A stretch of 59,011 bases of DNA from Clostridium punense. GTDB lineage: Bacteria > Bacillota > Clostridia > Clostridiales > Clostridiaceae. A model generated the notes under the pieces. The model made no database searches. It was not told the origin of the DNA and worked only from the letters and a program-made list of their open reading frames with translations. The first letter of the stretch is position 1. Every line of letters begins with the position of its first letter. Positions 36,075 through 43,159 of the stretch are shown here, one piece after another. The stretch is from positions 1 to 59,011 of the forward strand of contig NZ_JAGGLL010000027.1 in the NCBI RefSeq assembly GCF_017874425.1. Reading direction: 5' to 3'. The position numbers and the translations under genes were made by a program.

Positions 36075-36346
36075 TAAAAAAGCCTTTCATCCCTGTAAGG
36101 GACGAAAGACTAAACTTCCGCGGTACCACCCAAATTAGCAAAATGCTCTTCTCAATCAGTACGGAATAATGCTTCGATACTGTCCAATCTATAACGGTTT
36201 GGCTCCGTCTAAGCCTACTCTCCAGAAGGATTTTGGTTAGAAACTCCGAGATGTTCTTCATTACAATCATCATATCAGGATTCCACCATCCCTGACTCTC
36301 TAAAAATCTTCTTGTAATTACTCTTCTCATCATAGTTTTTGCTTTA
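36075..36346 (-). ncRNA. T-box leader (probably asparagine-specific)
   Basis: On the minus strand the leader holds an AGAGAGTCAGGG stem-I region and a candidate AAC specifier in GAAGAACATC (plus-strand 36253-36255). The diagnostic T-box sequence GGGTGGTACCGCGG is at 36118-36131. Next comes a terminator, CTTTCGTCCC-TTAC-AGGGATGAAAG plus a T-run. Uncharged tRNA binding would prevent termination and switch on asnA. The specifier choice fits the downstream gene but was read by eye. Confidence 0.92.
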
Positions 36347-36357
36347 AATTATTAATT

Positions 36358-36386
36358 ATTATAAATCCCTTGAAAGAATAAGTCAA
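36358..36386 (-). promoter_or_regulatory. Promoter of the asnA T-box transcript
   Basis: On the minus strand TTGACT (36381-36386) and TATAAT (36358-36363) are 17 bp apart, ending about 12 bp before the leader begins. Confidence 0.8.
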
Positions 36387-36592
36387 TATATTTTTGGGGA
36401 ATTTTGCAATTTAATATTTATAAAGTTTCATTTTTCAAAAGTATCTTAAAAAGTGGAAGGGAGTTAGTTAAGGTATTTTCAAGGATGATATATTAAGAAA
36501 TAAATTATTTTGAAAAGATACCATCATCATATTGCAATATAAAGCATTATTTAATGTGAAATCTGGGAATATAAGAGAACTTATTGATATTA
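36387..36592. other. Intergenic, no gene seen
   Basis: AT-rich sequence between the asnA promoter and promoter block B. No open frame with a ribosome binding site and no repeat was seen. Confidence 0.5.
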
Positions 36593-36615
36593 TTACAGTG
36601 AATATATGGTAAAAT
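36593..36615 (+). promoter_or_regulatory. Shared promoter-like block, site B (two-Nudix operon)
   Basis: TTACAGTGA, 8 nt ending ATATGG, then TAAAAT: the same order and 17-nt offset as sites A and C. It lies about 160 bp before the Nudix gene at 36778, so the transcript would have a long leader. Confidence 0.6.
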
Positions 36616-36777
36616 AGATAGGAGATTGTAAAAGATTCCATTATAAAGATAAGTATCAATCCTTATAAAAAGTTTGGGTTTGAAGAGTTTAGTTTATAAA
36701 TTTTATAAAGGAATCATTAGATAGCTGAATAACGAAGGTATGCGAAAGTTGCAATAAAAATTATTGGAGGATACAAA

Positions 36778-37242
36778 ATGAAATTTTGCCCCGACTGTGG
36801 ATCTCTATTAAAGGAACATTTAGAAAATAAACAAGTTGTAAAGAAATGCAATTGTGGCTTTATTGATTGGGACAATTGGGTAAATGTTGCAGTAGTTGTG
36901 ACTTGTTATAATAGTAAAAATGAATTTGTAATGGTTAGATTAAAGGGCAATGAAAATGGAAAAGTAACTTTTCCAGGTGGGTATCGGGATTTGGGTGAAA
37001 CTCTAGAAGAAGCAGCAAAACGAGAGTTTTTTGAGGAAACAGGGTATGCAATAGATAACTTAAGTTTATTTAAGGTTTATACACGAGATGATTTAAGGCT
37101 TGTTTGGGTAGTATTTACAGCCCAATTAGGATGTGGAGAGTTTATTGAGAATTCAGAAACTGATGAAATGTTACTTTTTTCGAAACAAAACCTGCCGAGG
37201 ATAGCTTACTTCAAAATTATTGCAAGATTTATTAGTGTGTAA
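36778..37242 (+). CDS. Zinc-ribbon Nudix hydrolase
   Basis: The 154-residue protein starts with a small zinc ribbon (C4, C7, C24, C26) and has a full Nudix box from G68 (E74, R82-E83, E86-E87, G89). Zinc-ribbon Nudix proteins of this size are common in Bacillota and resemble a shortened NudC without its SQPWPFPxS signature; none is seen here. The substrate is therefore unknown. GGAGG precedes the ATG. A second Nudix gene follows after 51 bp and probably shares the transcript from promoter block B. Confidence 0.88.
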   Translation: MKFCPDCGSLLKEHLENKQVVKKCNCGFIDWDNWVNVAVVVTCYNSKNEFVMVRLKGNENGKVTFPGGYRDLGETLEEAAKREFFEETGYAIDNLSLFKVYTRDDLRLVWVVFTAQLGCGEFIENSETDEMLLFSKQNLPRIAYFKIIARFISV

Positions 37243-37293
37243 CAATGGAATATAGAAATTTTAAAGAATTATATTTTATGGGAGGGAATACAG

Positions 37294-37791
37294 ATGGAGG
37301 TTTTTGCTAAACCAGCTGTGGGAGCAATTATTGAGAAAGAAATTAATGGAGTTTTACACATTTTAATTCAAGAAAGGTGTAAAGAAGAACACTCTGAAGA
37401 TAATGGATTAATTGAAGTTCCAGCAGGAAAGATAAGAGAATATGAGAATATTTTTGATAGTTTACGTAGAGAAGTATGGGAAGAAACAGGATTAAAACTA
37501 ACAGAAATACAGGGTGAAGAAGAGACTATAGTTACTAACTGTAATGGATATAAAGTAATGAGTTTTAATCCCTTTTATTCATCACAAAACATAAGTGGTA
37601 CTTACTCTATAATGCTTCAGACTTTTATATGTAAAGCAACAGGAGAATTACTAGAGAACTCTGATGAATCAATAAATCTAAGGTGGATTTCACTTGAAGA
37701 GCTAAAAACTATCATGGAAGAAAATGAAGGTGCTTTTTACCCAATGCATATCAATGCTTTGAAAAAATATCTAAATGAAAAACTAAATTAG
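37294..37791 (+). CDS. Nudix hydrolase (ADP-ribose pyrophosphatase-like)
   Basis: The 165-residue protein has a Nudix box from G45 (E51, R59-E60, E63-E64, G66). LIEVPAGKIREYENIFDSLR resembles the PAG context of ADP-ribose and nucleoside-sugar pyrophosphatases more than MutT. Start MEVFAKPAVGAIIEKE follows GGGAGGG. A strong terminator 90 bp downstream ends the pair. Substrate preference is inferred only from the box context. Confidence 0.88.
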   Translation: MEVFAKPAVGAIIEKEINGVLHILIQERCKEEHSEDNGLIEVPAGKIREYENIFDSLRREVWEETGLKLTEIQGEEETIVTNCNGYKVMSFNPFYSSQNISGTYSIMLQTFICKATGELLENSDESINLRWISLEELKTIMEENEGAFYPMHINALKKYLNEKLN

Positions 37792-37879
37792 AAATTAAGT
37801 AGCTATAGACATTGAAAGTAACTTTAGTTTATTTGTTTTAGGATATTTTCATAGACATAATTATTAAAAAGTGAGAGTG

Positions 37880-37908
37880 AAAAGGATGTGGTAAGACCAC
37901 ATCCTTTT
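37880..37908 (+). terminator. Intrinsic terminator after the Nudix pair
   Basis: AAAAGGATGTGGT-AAG-ACCACATCCTTTT is a perfect 13-bp hairpin. Confidence 0.9.
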
Positions 37909-37991
37909 ATATTGAATAATTTATTGAATTATCATATGGTAATTAAGATTTTCACCATAACTTACTAAGCACCAAGAATTAAGGTGTATTT

Positions 37992-38014
37992 TTACAGTAA
38001 ACATATGGTAAAAT
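37992..38014 (+). promoter_or_regulatory. Shared promoter-like block, site C (sliding clamp paralogue)
   Basis: TTACAGTAA, 8 nt ending ATATGG, then TAAAAT; here the dyad extends to TTTACAGTAAA. Spacing is identical to sites A and B. It lies 90 bp before the clamp gene at 38104 and after a terminator, so it is well placed to be that gene's promoter. Confidence 0.6.
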
Positions 38015-38103
38015 TAAAAGGTGAGTTATAAAAATATTATGTAAATAGTATTGGGTTGCAAATCAGGTATTAGTTTTATAGAGTTTATTATGGGGGAAAA
38101 AGA

Positions 38104-39198
38104 ATGAGATTTAGGATTAATAAAGATGAGTTTTTTCAGGGTATACAGGAAGCTCAGAGGGTTATATATTTAAAAGGTGGGTTTACAACACTTCAAGGAG
38201 TTTTAATTAAAGCAAAAAAAGATTATCTGTTGATTGCAGGAGGAGATAAAAACTTATACCTGGAAACAGAAGTAAAAGCAGAGGTTTATGAGGAAGGCTC
38301 CATTGTAGTAGAGTCTAAATTGTTAGGAGATATAATAAGAAAGTTACCCAATGCACCAATAGAAGTAAGTACTGTCAGTGATAGAAATATTAAAATTATT
38401 TGTGATAAAAATATAATAAATTTAGTTTATCAAGATGAAGATAGTTTTCCGAAGATGCCAGAAATTAAAGAAGATATTAAAGTATCAATACCACAAAAGG
38501 TAATGAAAAGGATGATTAAGGGAACTACATTCGCAACAGATCAAAGTGGACTAAGGCCAATATATTCAGGAGTTCTTTTCCATTTAAAAGATACTAGGCT
38601 CAATATGGTGGCATTAGATGGTATTAGAGCAGCTATATGCTATTACTTGAATGGAAGTAGTGGAACTGTTAGTGCTGTAATACCAGGACGTACACTAAAT
38701 GAAGTAGCTAAAATAAGCGAAATTGAGAATCATGATATTAAGATTACATTTACTTCAAATCAAATATTATTTACTATTGGTAAAACCAAAGTAATATCTA
38801 CCTTACTAGATGGTGAGTTCGGAAAATATGAAACTTTTATACCAAATGAATACACTTTAAAGGTTACAGTAAACAAACAAAGTTTAATTGATAACTTAGA
38901 AAGAGCATCAATAATTGGAAGAGAGGGAAGTTTTAGTGCAGTTCTATTAGATATACTAGAGGATAAGATGCACATTACTTCGAATTCACAAATTGGAGAT
39001 ATAAAAGGCGAGATAGATGTATTAGCACAAGGACTGCCAATGCGTATAAAAGTAAATTCCAAGTTTTTATTAGAGGCACTAAATGCCATAGAAGATGAGG
39101 AAATTATGCTTAAGTTTACATCTAGTCTATCTGTTTTTGTAATTACGGGAAAAAGTAATGATAATTCTACATATTTAATATCACCCGTGAGAATGTAA
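38104..39198 (+). CDS. DNA polymerase III beta subunit (sliding clamp) paralogue
   Basis: The 364-residue protein has full clamp length with three repeated folds. It begins MRFRINKDEFFQGIQEAQRV and shows LQGVLIKAKKDYLLIAGGDK, QSGLRPIYSGVLFHL and VALDGIRAA (the domain-2 hallmark), and ends TYLISPVRM, against the usual YLILPVR(T/M). It lacks the dnaA/recF neighbourhood of the housekeeping dnaN, so it should be a second clamp. It could serve a special polymerase or compete with the main clamp. The GGGGG site is 6-7 bp before the ATG. Promoter block C and a long palindrome flank it. Confidence 0.88.
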   Translation: MRFRINKDEFFQGIQEAQRVIYLKGGFTTLQGVLIKAKKDYLLIAGGDKNLYLETEVKAEVYEEGSIVVESKLLGDIIRKLPNAPIEVSTVSDRNIKIICDKNIINLVYQDEDSFPKMPEIKEDIKVSIPQKVMKRMIKGTTFATDQSGLRPIYSGVLFHLKDTRLNMVALDGIRAAICYYLNGSSGTVSAVIPGRTLNEVAKISEIENHDIKITFTSNQILFTIGKTKVISTLLDGEFGKYETFIPNEYTLKVTVNKQSLIDNLERASIIGREGSFSAVLLDILEDKMHITSNSQIGDIKGEIDVLAQGLPMRIKVNSKFLLEALNAIEDEEIMLKFTSSLSVFVITGKSNDNSTYLISPVRM

Positions 39199-39242
39199 TT
39201 TTCATTAAGAATCGCTGAAACCCGCATGAATGCTATATCTTC

Positions 39243-39263
39243 TTATCTTTTTATAAAGATAAA
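39243..39263 (+). terminator. Possible terminator after the clamp paralogue
   Basis: TATCTTT-TTAT-AAAGATA forms a short AT-only stem. It is weak and lacks a following T-run. Confidence 0.3.
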
Positions 39264-39275
39264 AACACTACAATA

Positions 39276-39325
39276 TATCAATAAATATTTATATCAATAC
39301 TTATTGATATAAATATTTATTGATA
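39276..39325. repeat. Perfect 24-bp inverted repeat with 2-nt centre
   Basis: The left arm 39276-39299 (TATCAATAAATATTTATATC then AATA) is exactly complementary to 39302-39325, around a CT centre. The arms consist only of A and T except for a single C (or G) near each end. TATTGATAT recurs just after at about 39341-39349. The structure is too AT-rich for an ordinary terminator and has no T-run. Confidence 0.95.
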
Positions 39326-39488
39326 AGAATATGTATTTTTGTATTGATATTGCCTAGGAAATTTGTACATTGGAGGCTAATAACTATTTATGTATTAGCT
39401 CTTAGGCTAAGGAGTTTAAGTAAAGACCTATAAAATCTTATCTTAGATCATAACAATAAGTTTATTAAATAATGAAGGAAATGATAAC

Positions 39489-40067
39489 ATGAATAAAAAG
39501 CAAATTGTTTTTGTTACTTCTAATTCAGGAAAAGTGAAGTCAGCTGAGAGAGAGCTAAAGAATGTAGAAGTTATAAGATATGAGGCGGAACTAATTGAAC
39601 CTAGAAGTGATAATATTAAAGAAATTTCAAAGATTAAGGTAATGCAAGCATATAAAATAGTGGGTAAACCTTGTATTGCTATGGATGCAGGCTTCTTTAT
39701 AGAAGAACTAAAGGGGTTTCCTAGAGCCTATGTAAATCATGCATTAGATACAATAGGTATTGAAGGAATTCTAAAGTTGATGGAAGGCATGGAAAATAGA
39801 AACTGTAAGTTCCAAGAGTGCTTAGCTTATTATGATGGGAACAGTATGAGATTTTTTGAAGCCGAAACAAAAGGAACTTTATCGAGAGAAATTAGAGGAA
39901 ATGACAACGAAGAAAATTGGTCAAAACTTAGTTATATCTTTGAAGTTGAAGGAGCAGGAAAGACTATTGCTGAATTAAATAAGGAAGATAGAGAAAAACA
40001 TTTGAGCAGTGAAGAACAATCCTGTTTTAAAAAGTTTGTTAAGTGGTATTTAAATGATGAAAATTGA
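39489..40067 (+). CDS. HAM1/RdgB-like NTP pyrophosphatase, second copy
   Basis: A 192-residue protein with IVFVTSNSGKVKSAE (5-20) and catalytic MDAGFFIEELKGFPRAYVNH (D66), the family nucleotide and metal sites. Its C-terminal half (FFEAETKGTLSREIRGNDNE, LSYIFEVEGAGKTIAELN) differs from both housekeeping RdgB and the copy at 29791, so they are not recent duplicates. It probably cleaves non-canonical purine nucleoside triphosphates. It begins a three-gene run with an ANT(6)-like gene and a GNAT. Confidence 0.85.
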   Translation: MNKKQIVFVTSNSGKVKSAERELKNVEVIRYEAELIEPRSDNIKEISKIKVMQAYKIVGKPCIAMDAGFFIEELKGFPRAYVNHALDTIGIEGILKLMEGMENRNCKFQECLAYYDGNSMRFFEAETKGTLSREIRGNDNEENWSKLSYIFEVEGAGKTIAELNKEDREKHLSSEEQSCFKKFVKWYLNDEN

Positions 40068-40107
40068 GAGGAAAAAATAAGCATATAAAAGTTAATGGGG
40101 TGAGGAT

Positions 40108-40974
40108 TTGAGAAGTGAAAAGGAAATCATGGATTTAATAATAAGGATAGCTAAGGAAGATGAGCGTATTAGGGCAGTTTATATGGGTGGATCTAGGACA
40201 AACCCTATGATAGAAAAAGATATCTATCAGGATTATGACATAGTGTACGTGGTAACAGAAACAAAGCCTTTTTTAGAAGACAAGAATTGGATTTCTGTTT
40301 TTGGTGATATAGCGGTGATGCAGGAACCTGATTTGTTTGATATGGCTTATGGGAGAAAAAATAATTTTCATCAGTCCTACACCTGGTTAATGTTATTCAA
40401 AGATGGAAATAGAATTGACTTAGGAATAAAAACCAAACAAGAAATGTTAGAGGACTATTTAGGGGATAAACTTACTTTGCCTCTTTTAGATAAGGATAAT
40501 TGCTTACCTAAAACACAGGCGCCAACTGATGAAGATTACTGGGTAAAAAAACCTACAGAGCTACAATATATTTGTTGTTGTAATGAATTCTGGTGGTGTT
40601 TAAATAATGTAGCAAAAGGAATTGCCAGGGATGAACTACCCTATGCCATGTGGATGTATAATGTAATCGTAAGAAATATGGTTGAAAAAATGATAGAGTG
40701 GCACATTGGAACAAACACAAACTTTTCTGTGTCACCAGGAAAGCAAGGTAAGAATTTTAAAAAGTATCTTACTAAGGAACTTTATGAAATGTATTCTAAA
40801 ACCTATACGGATAGTAATTATGAGAACTTTTGGGCTGCAGTATTTACGGCTTGTGAGCTATTTAGAACTATAGCATTAGCTGTAGGGGAAGAGCTTGGGT
40901 ACAAATACAATAAAGATGAAGATGAAAATATGACAGAATACTTACTAAAAGTAAAAAATAACTGCGTTGTTTAG
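40108..40974 (+). CDS. Aminoglycoside 6-adenylyltransferase-like protein
   Basis: The start is TTG after GGGGTGAGG. The 288-residue protein has the ANT(6)/AadE pattern: VYMGGSRTNP (G27-P33), the catalytic YQDYDIVYVV (D42, D44), VFGDIAVMQEP, MLFKDGNRIDLGI, NCLPKTQAPTDEDYWVKKP and CCNEFWWCLNNVAKGIARDELPYA. ANT(6) enzymes adenylylate streptomycin. Chromosomal clostridial homologues are common, so resistance is plausible but not shown. It follows a HAM1-type gene and precedes a GNAT by 12 bp. Confidence 0.9.
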   Translation: MRSEKEIMDLIIRIAKEDERIRAVYMGGSRTNPMIEKDIYQDYDIVYVVTETKPFLEDKNWISVFGDIAVMQEPDLFDMAYGRKNNFHQSYTWLMLFKDGNRIDLGIKTKQEMLEDYLGDKLTLPLLDKDNCLPKTQAPTDEDYWVKKPTELQYICCCNEFWWCLNNVAKGIARDELPYAMWMYNVIVRNMVEKMIEWHIGTNTNFSVSPGKQGKNFKKYLTKELYEMYSKTYTDSNYENFWAAVFTACELFRTIALAVGEELGYKYNKDEDENMTEYLLKVKNNCVV

Positions 40975-40986
40975 GGGGGATTAGTC

Positions 40987-41451
40987 ATGGAAAATTTAGA
41001 GTTTATAACTGGGGGCAGGGAACTATTAGATTTTGTAGAGCCCCTATGGGAAAAATTAAATAAGCACCATGGAGAGAATTCAAAACACTTTTCACATAAA
41101 TTTAGTAACTTAAATTTTCAGGTTAGAAAAGCTAAGTTTATAAATGCTGAAAATATGCAAGTTAAAATTGATTTAATTAAAGATAAGGAACAAAAGAAAT
41201 TTATTGGATATTGTATTAGCACAATTAGTTTAGATTTAACTGGAGAAATTGATTCATTGTTTGTAGATAAGGCATACCGTAAATATGGTATAGGGGATAA
41301 GCTAATGACAAGTGCATTACAATGGCTAGACGATAATAAAGTTAAGACAAAAATAATTGGTGTAGCAGAAGGAAACGAGAATGTATTGGAATTTTATAAA
41401 AAATATGGCTTTTATAAAAGGAGAATAATTCTAGAACAAATTGAGAAATAG
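40987..41451 (+). CDS. GNAT N-acetyltransferase
   Basis: A 154-residue GNAT starting after GGGGGGATTAGTC. Motif A is VDKAYRKYGIGDKLMTSALQW and the ending VAEGNENVLEFYKKYGFYKRR is typical. FIGYCISTISLDLTGEIDSL forms the preceding strands. It ends the run with the HAM1-type and ANT(6)-like genes. The substrate is unknown. Its last bases overlap the start of an AraC-effector-domain relic in another frame. Confidence 0.87.
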   Translation: MENLEFITGGRELLDFVEPLWEKLNKHHGENSKHFSHKFSNLNFQVRKAKFINAENMQVKIDLIKDKEQKKFIGYCISTISLDLTGEIDSLFVDKAYRKYGIGDKLMTSALQWLDDNKVKTKIIGVAEGNENVLEFYKKYGFYKRRIILEQIEK

Positions 41452-41636
41452 AGATTAAGTTAGGTCATATTCAAGAGCAAAAACCTGCAGTTTGGACTAG
41501 GATAACAACAGAATGGATTACTTCATCTGGATACGAGAGGTCCACAAAATATGAAATTGAAGTTTATCCACCAGGAAATACAGATAGTGATGATTATATA
41601 TGTGAAATATGGGTTCCTGTGAATAGAAAAAAATAA
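41445..41636 (+). pseudogene. Relic of a GyrI-like effector-binding domain
   Basis: A 63-codon frame without a start reads HIQEQKPAVWTRITTEWITS, then SGYERSTKYEIEVYPPGNTD, and ends DDYICEIWVPVNRKK-stop. This is the normal C-terminus of AraC-type effector-binding (GyrI) domains, with its EW..SGYE and EIW(I/V)PV motifs. The front of the gene, including any DNA-binding domain, is missing and replaced by the GNAT gene. Confidence 0.65.
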
Positions 41637-42011
41637 ATTTTTGGAATATAAAATCATGGAGTATATAAACAATTTATGGTAGAATATTACCATGTCCAAA
41701 TATGGTTTGAAGATTCTGATAAGTATTATAACTAATGTAAAAGTTAATATCTTTAATAGAAAATATAAGTTAAAAAACAATAGTATTGGATTCTAAAGTG
41801 ATAATATAATTTATTCATACAGAGATTCAGGGAAACTAGGGTAGAAGCAGGTTATAAGCAAAATCTGATCCTATCTGACCATAACCCGATAAAAACCAGT
41901 TTAAAGAATAAAGGCTAGAGTTTGAAAGATTTATAATAAAACTCTAGCCTTTTGATAAAGTAAAATAATTAAGTTTATTAAATTAATAACTAGTTGTGAA
42001 GGAGAATAATT
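41637..42011. other. Intergenic region with a terminator, no gene seen
   Basis: There is an imperfect ATGGTA...TACCAT dyad with an extended -10 look at about 41676-41695. A strong terminator-like hairpin, AAAGGCTAGAGTTT and AAACTCTAGCCTTTT, occupies 41910-41953. Otherwise nothing is recognisable. Confidence 0.6.
41910..41953 (+). terminator. Intrinsic terminator
   Basis: A 14-bp perfect stem (AAAGGCTAGAGTTT / AAACTCTAGCCTTT) with a 15-nt loop and a TTTT end. No intact gene directly precedes it, so it probably belonged to a lost gene or a short RNA. Confidence 0.8.
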
Positions 42012-42455
42012 ATGAAATTGATATATAAGTTATCCTTTGGATTACATCTATTTGTTGGAATAGGTGCCATGGCTGGGGGACTTGCAGCTATTACTAGCCC
42101 ATTAGAGCCTTTAGGAATGCCACTTGAACCTCTAAAAAATTCACCGTTTACTAACTATTTAATACCTGGAATTATTTTGTTTACTGTTATAGGACTGGGC
42201 AATGTAATAAGCGCTCTCACACTTTGCTATAAAGCAAAATATCAGGGTTATATAAGTGGTACTTTAGGAGGAGCTTTGGTAATTTGGATAATAGTGCAGT
42301 GTATGATGCTAAGGGCAGTGGCTTTTTTACATGTTTTATTTTTTATTATAGGCGTAATTCAGGGCTTACTAGCAATTACTATTTTATTTCATAAGAGCTT
42401 ATTTCCAACAAACATAGTAATGAAACTCTATAAAGAAATGAAAAAAGAAGTTTAG
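42012..42455 (+). CDS. Four-helix membrane protein of unknown function
   Basis: A 147-residue integral membrane protein with four hydrophobic segments: LSFGLHLFVGIGAMAGGLAA, YLIPGIILFTVIGLGNVISA, ISGTLGGALVIWIIVQCMML and AFLHVLFFIIGVIQGLLAIT. A charged tail (KLYKEMKKEV) should face the cytoplasm. The first loop has PLEPLGMPLEPLKNSPF. It resembles small uncharacterised clostridial membrane proteins; no function is assigned. AAGGAG precedes the ATG and a GNAT gene follows after 37 bp. Confidence 0.75.
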   Translation: MKLIYKLSFGLHLFVGIGAMAGGLAAITSPLEPLGMPLEPLKNSPFTNYLIPGIILFTVIGLGNVISALTLCYKAKYQGYISGTLGGALVIWIIVQCMMLRAVAFLHVLFFIIGVIQGLLAITILFHKSLFPTNIVMKLYKEMKKEV

Positions 42456-42492
42456 GCTAATATTAGAATAAATATTTTAGGAGAAGAATTAA

Positions 42493-42981
42493 ATGGACAC
42501 ATGTTTAAGAAAAGCAGAGTTAGTAGATGCACAGAGTATTCATGAAATGCAGGTTAAAGCTTTTAAAAGCTTATTGGACGAATATAAAGACTATGAAACC
42601 AATCCTGGAAATGAACCTTTAGAAAAGGTAATTAGTAGAATCAATGAAGAAAAGAGTGACTACTACATTATTAATATGGACAAGGCTAATGTTGGGGCAA
42701 TTAGAGTAGTAAAGATTGAAAACAGGATTTATCGTGTTAGCCCTATTTTTGTATTACCAGAATACCAAGGAAGAGGGATAGCTCAAAAGGTTTTTGAACT
42801 AATTGAGACTCTGTATAGTGATGCTATAGAGTGGCGATTGGACACCATATTACAAGAAAAAGGAAACTGCTACTTATATGAAAAGCTGGGCTATAGAAAA
42901 ACAGGAGAAACAAAAGTAGTTAATGATAAATTAACTATAGTTTTTTACAGTAAGCAATGTTTGGCACTTGAATATAAATAA
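42493..42981 (+). CDS. GNAT acetyltransferase ending inside a MITE
   Basis: A 162-residue GNAT with motif A FVLPEYQGRGIAQKVFELIE and the ending GNCYLYEKLGYRKTGETKVV ... LTIVFYSK. The last residues LALEYK and the TAA stop lie within the left inverted repeat of MITE copy 5. The frame is the same as that used by the WYL regulator ending in copy 3. The catalytic fold is complete before that point, so activity is probably kept. TTAGGAGAAG precedes the ATG. Confidence 0.87.
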   Translation: MDTCLRKAELVDAQSIHEMQVKAFKSLLDEYKDYETNPGNEPLEKVISRINEEKSDYYIINMDKANVGAIRVVKIENRIYRVSPIFVLPEYQGRGIAQKVFELIETLYSDAIEWRLDTILQEKGNCYLYEKLGYRKTGETKVVNDKLTIVFYSKQCLALEYK

Positions 42982-43122
42982 TAAATCAAAGATGTTAAGG
43001 GTATTTTTAGTTCACAAGCAAGCAGATTATTTACAAAGTAGAGATATCTAAGGGGGTTGTTAACATAATATAACACAAAATAGATCAGCCTACTGACCTA
43101 TTCATTATTTCAAGATGACTTA
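42961..43122 (+). mobile_element. MITE-like element, copy 5 (most diverged)
   Basis: TTGGCACTTGAATATAAATA at the left and TTCATTATTTCAAGATGACTTA at the right are degenerate terminal repeats. The interior keeps ATCAAAGATGTTAAGG, TTCACAAGCAAGC, GTTGTTAACATAATATAACA and CAAAATAGA. The CACAAGC hairpin is broken and about 15 bp are missing. It is the oldest-looking copy. The left end is coding for the preceding GNAT. Confidence 0.75.
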
Positions 43123-43159
43123 ATGCATTGGGTTAAATTTTGGACAAGGAGTGATACCT

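Noticed and set aside
36019-36333. 104-residue minus-strand frame before asnA
   Set aside because: It is the T-box leader and part of the MITE read as protein; the RNA features explain the sequence.
38760-39227. 155-residue minus-strand frame
   Set aside because: Antisense to the DnaN paralogue, with no ribosome binding site.
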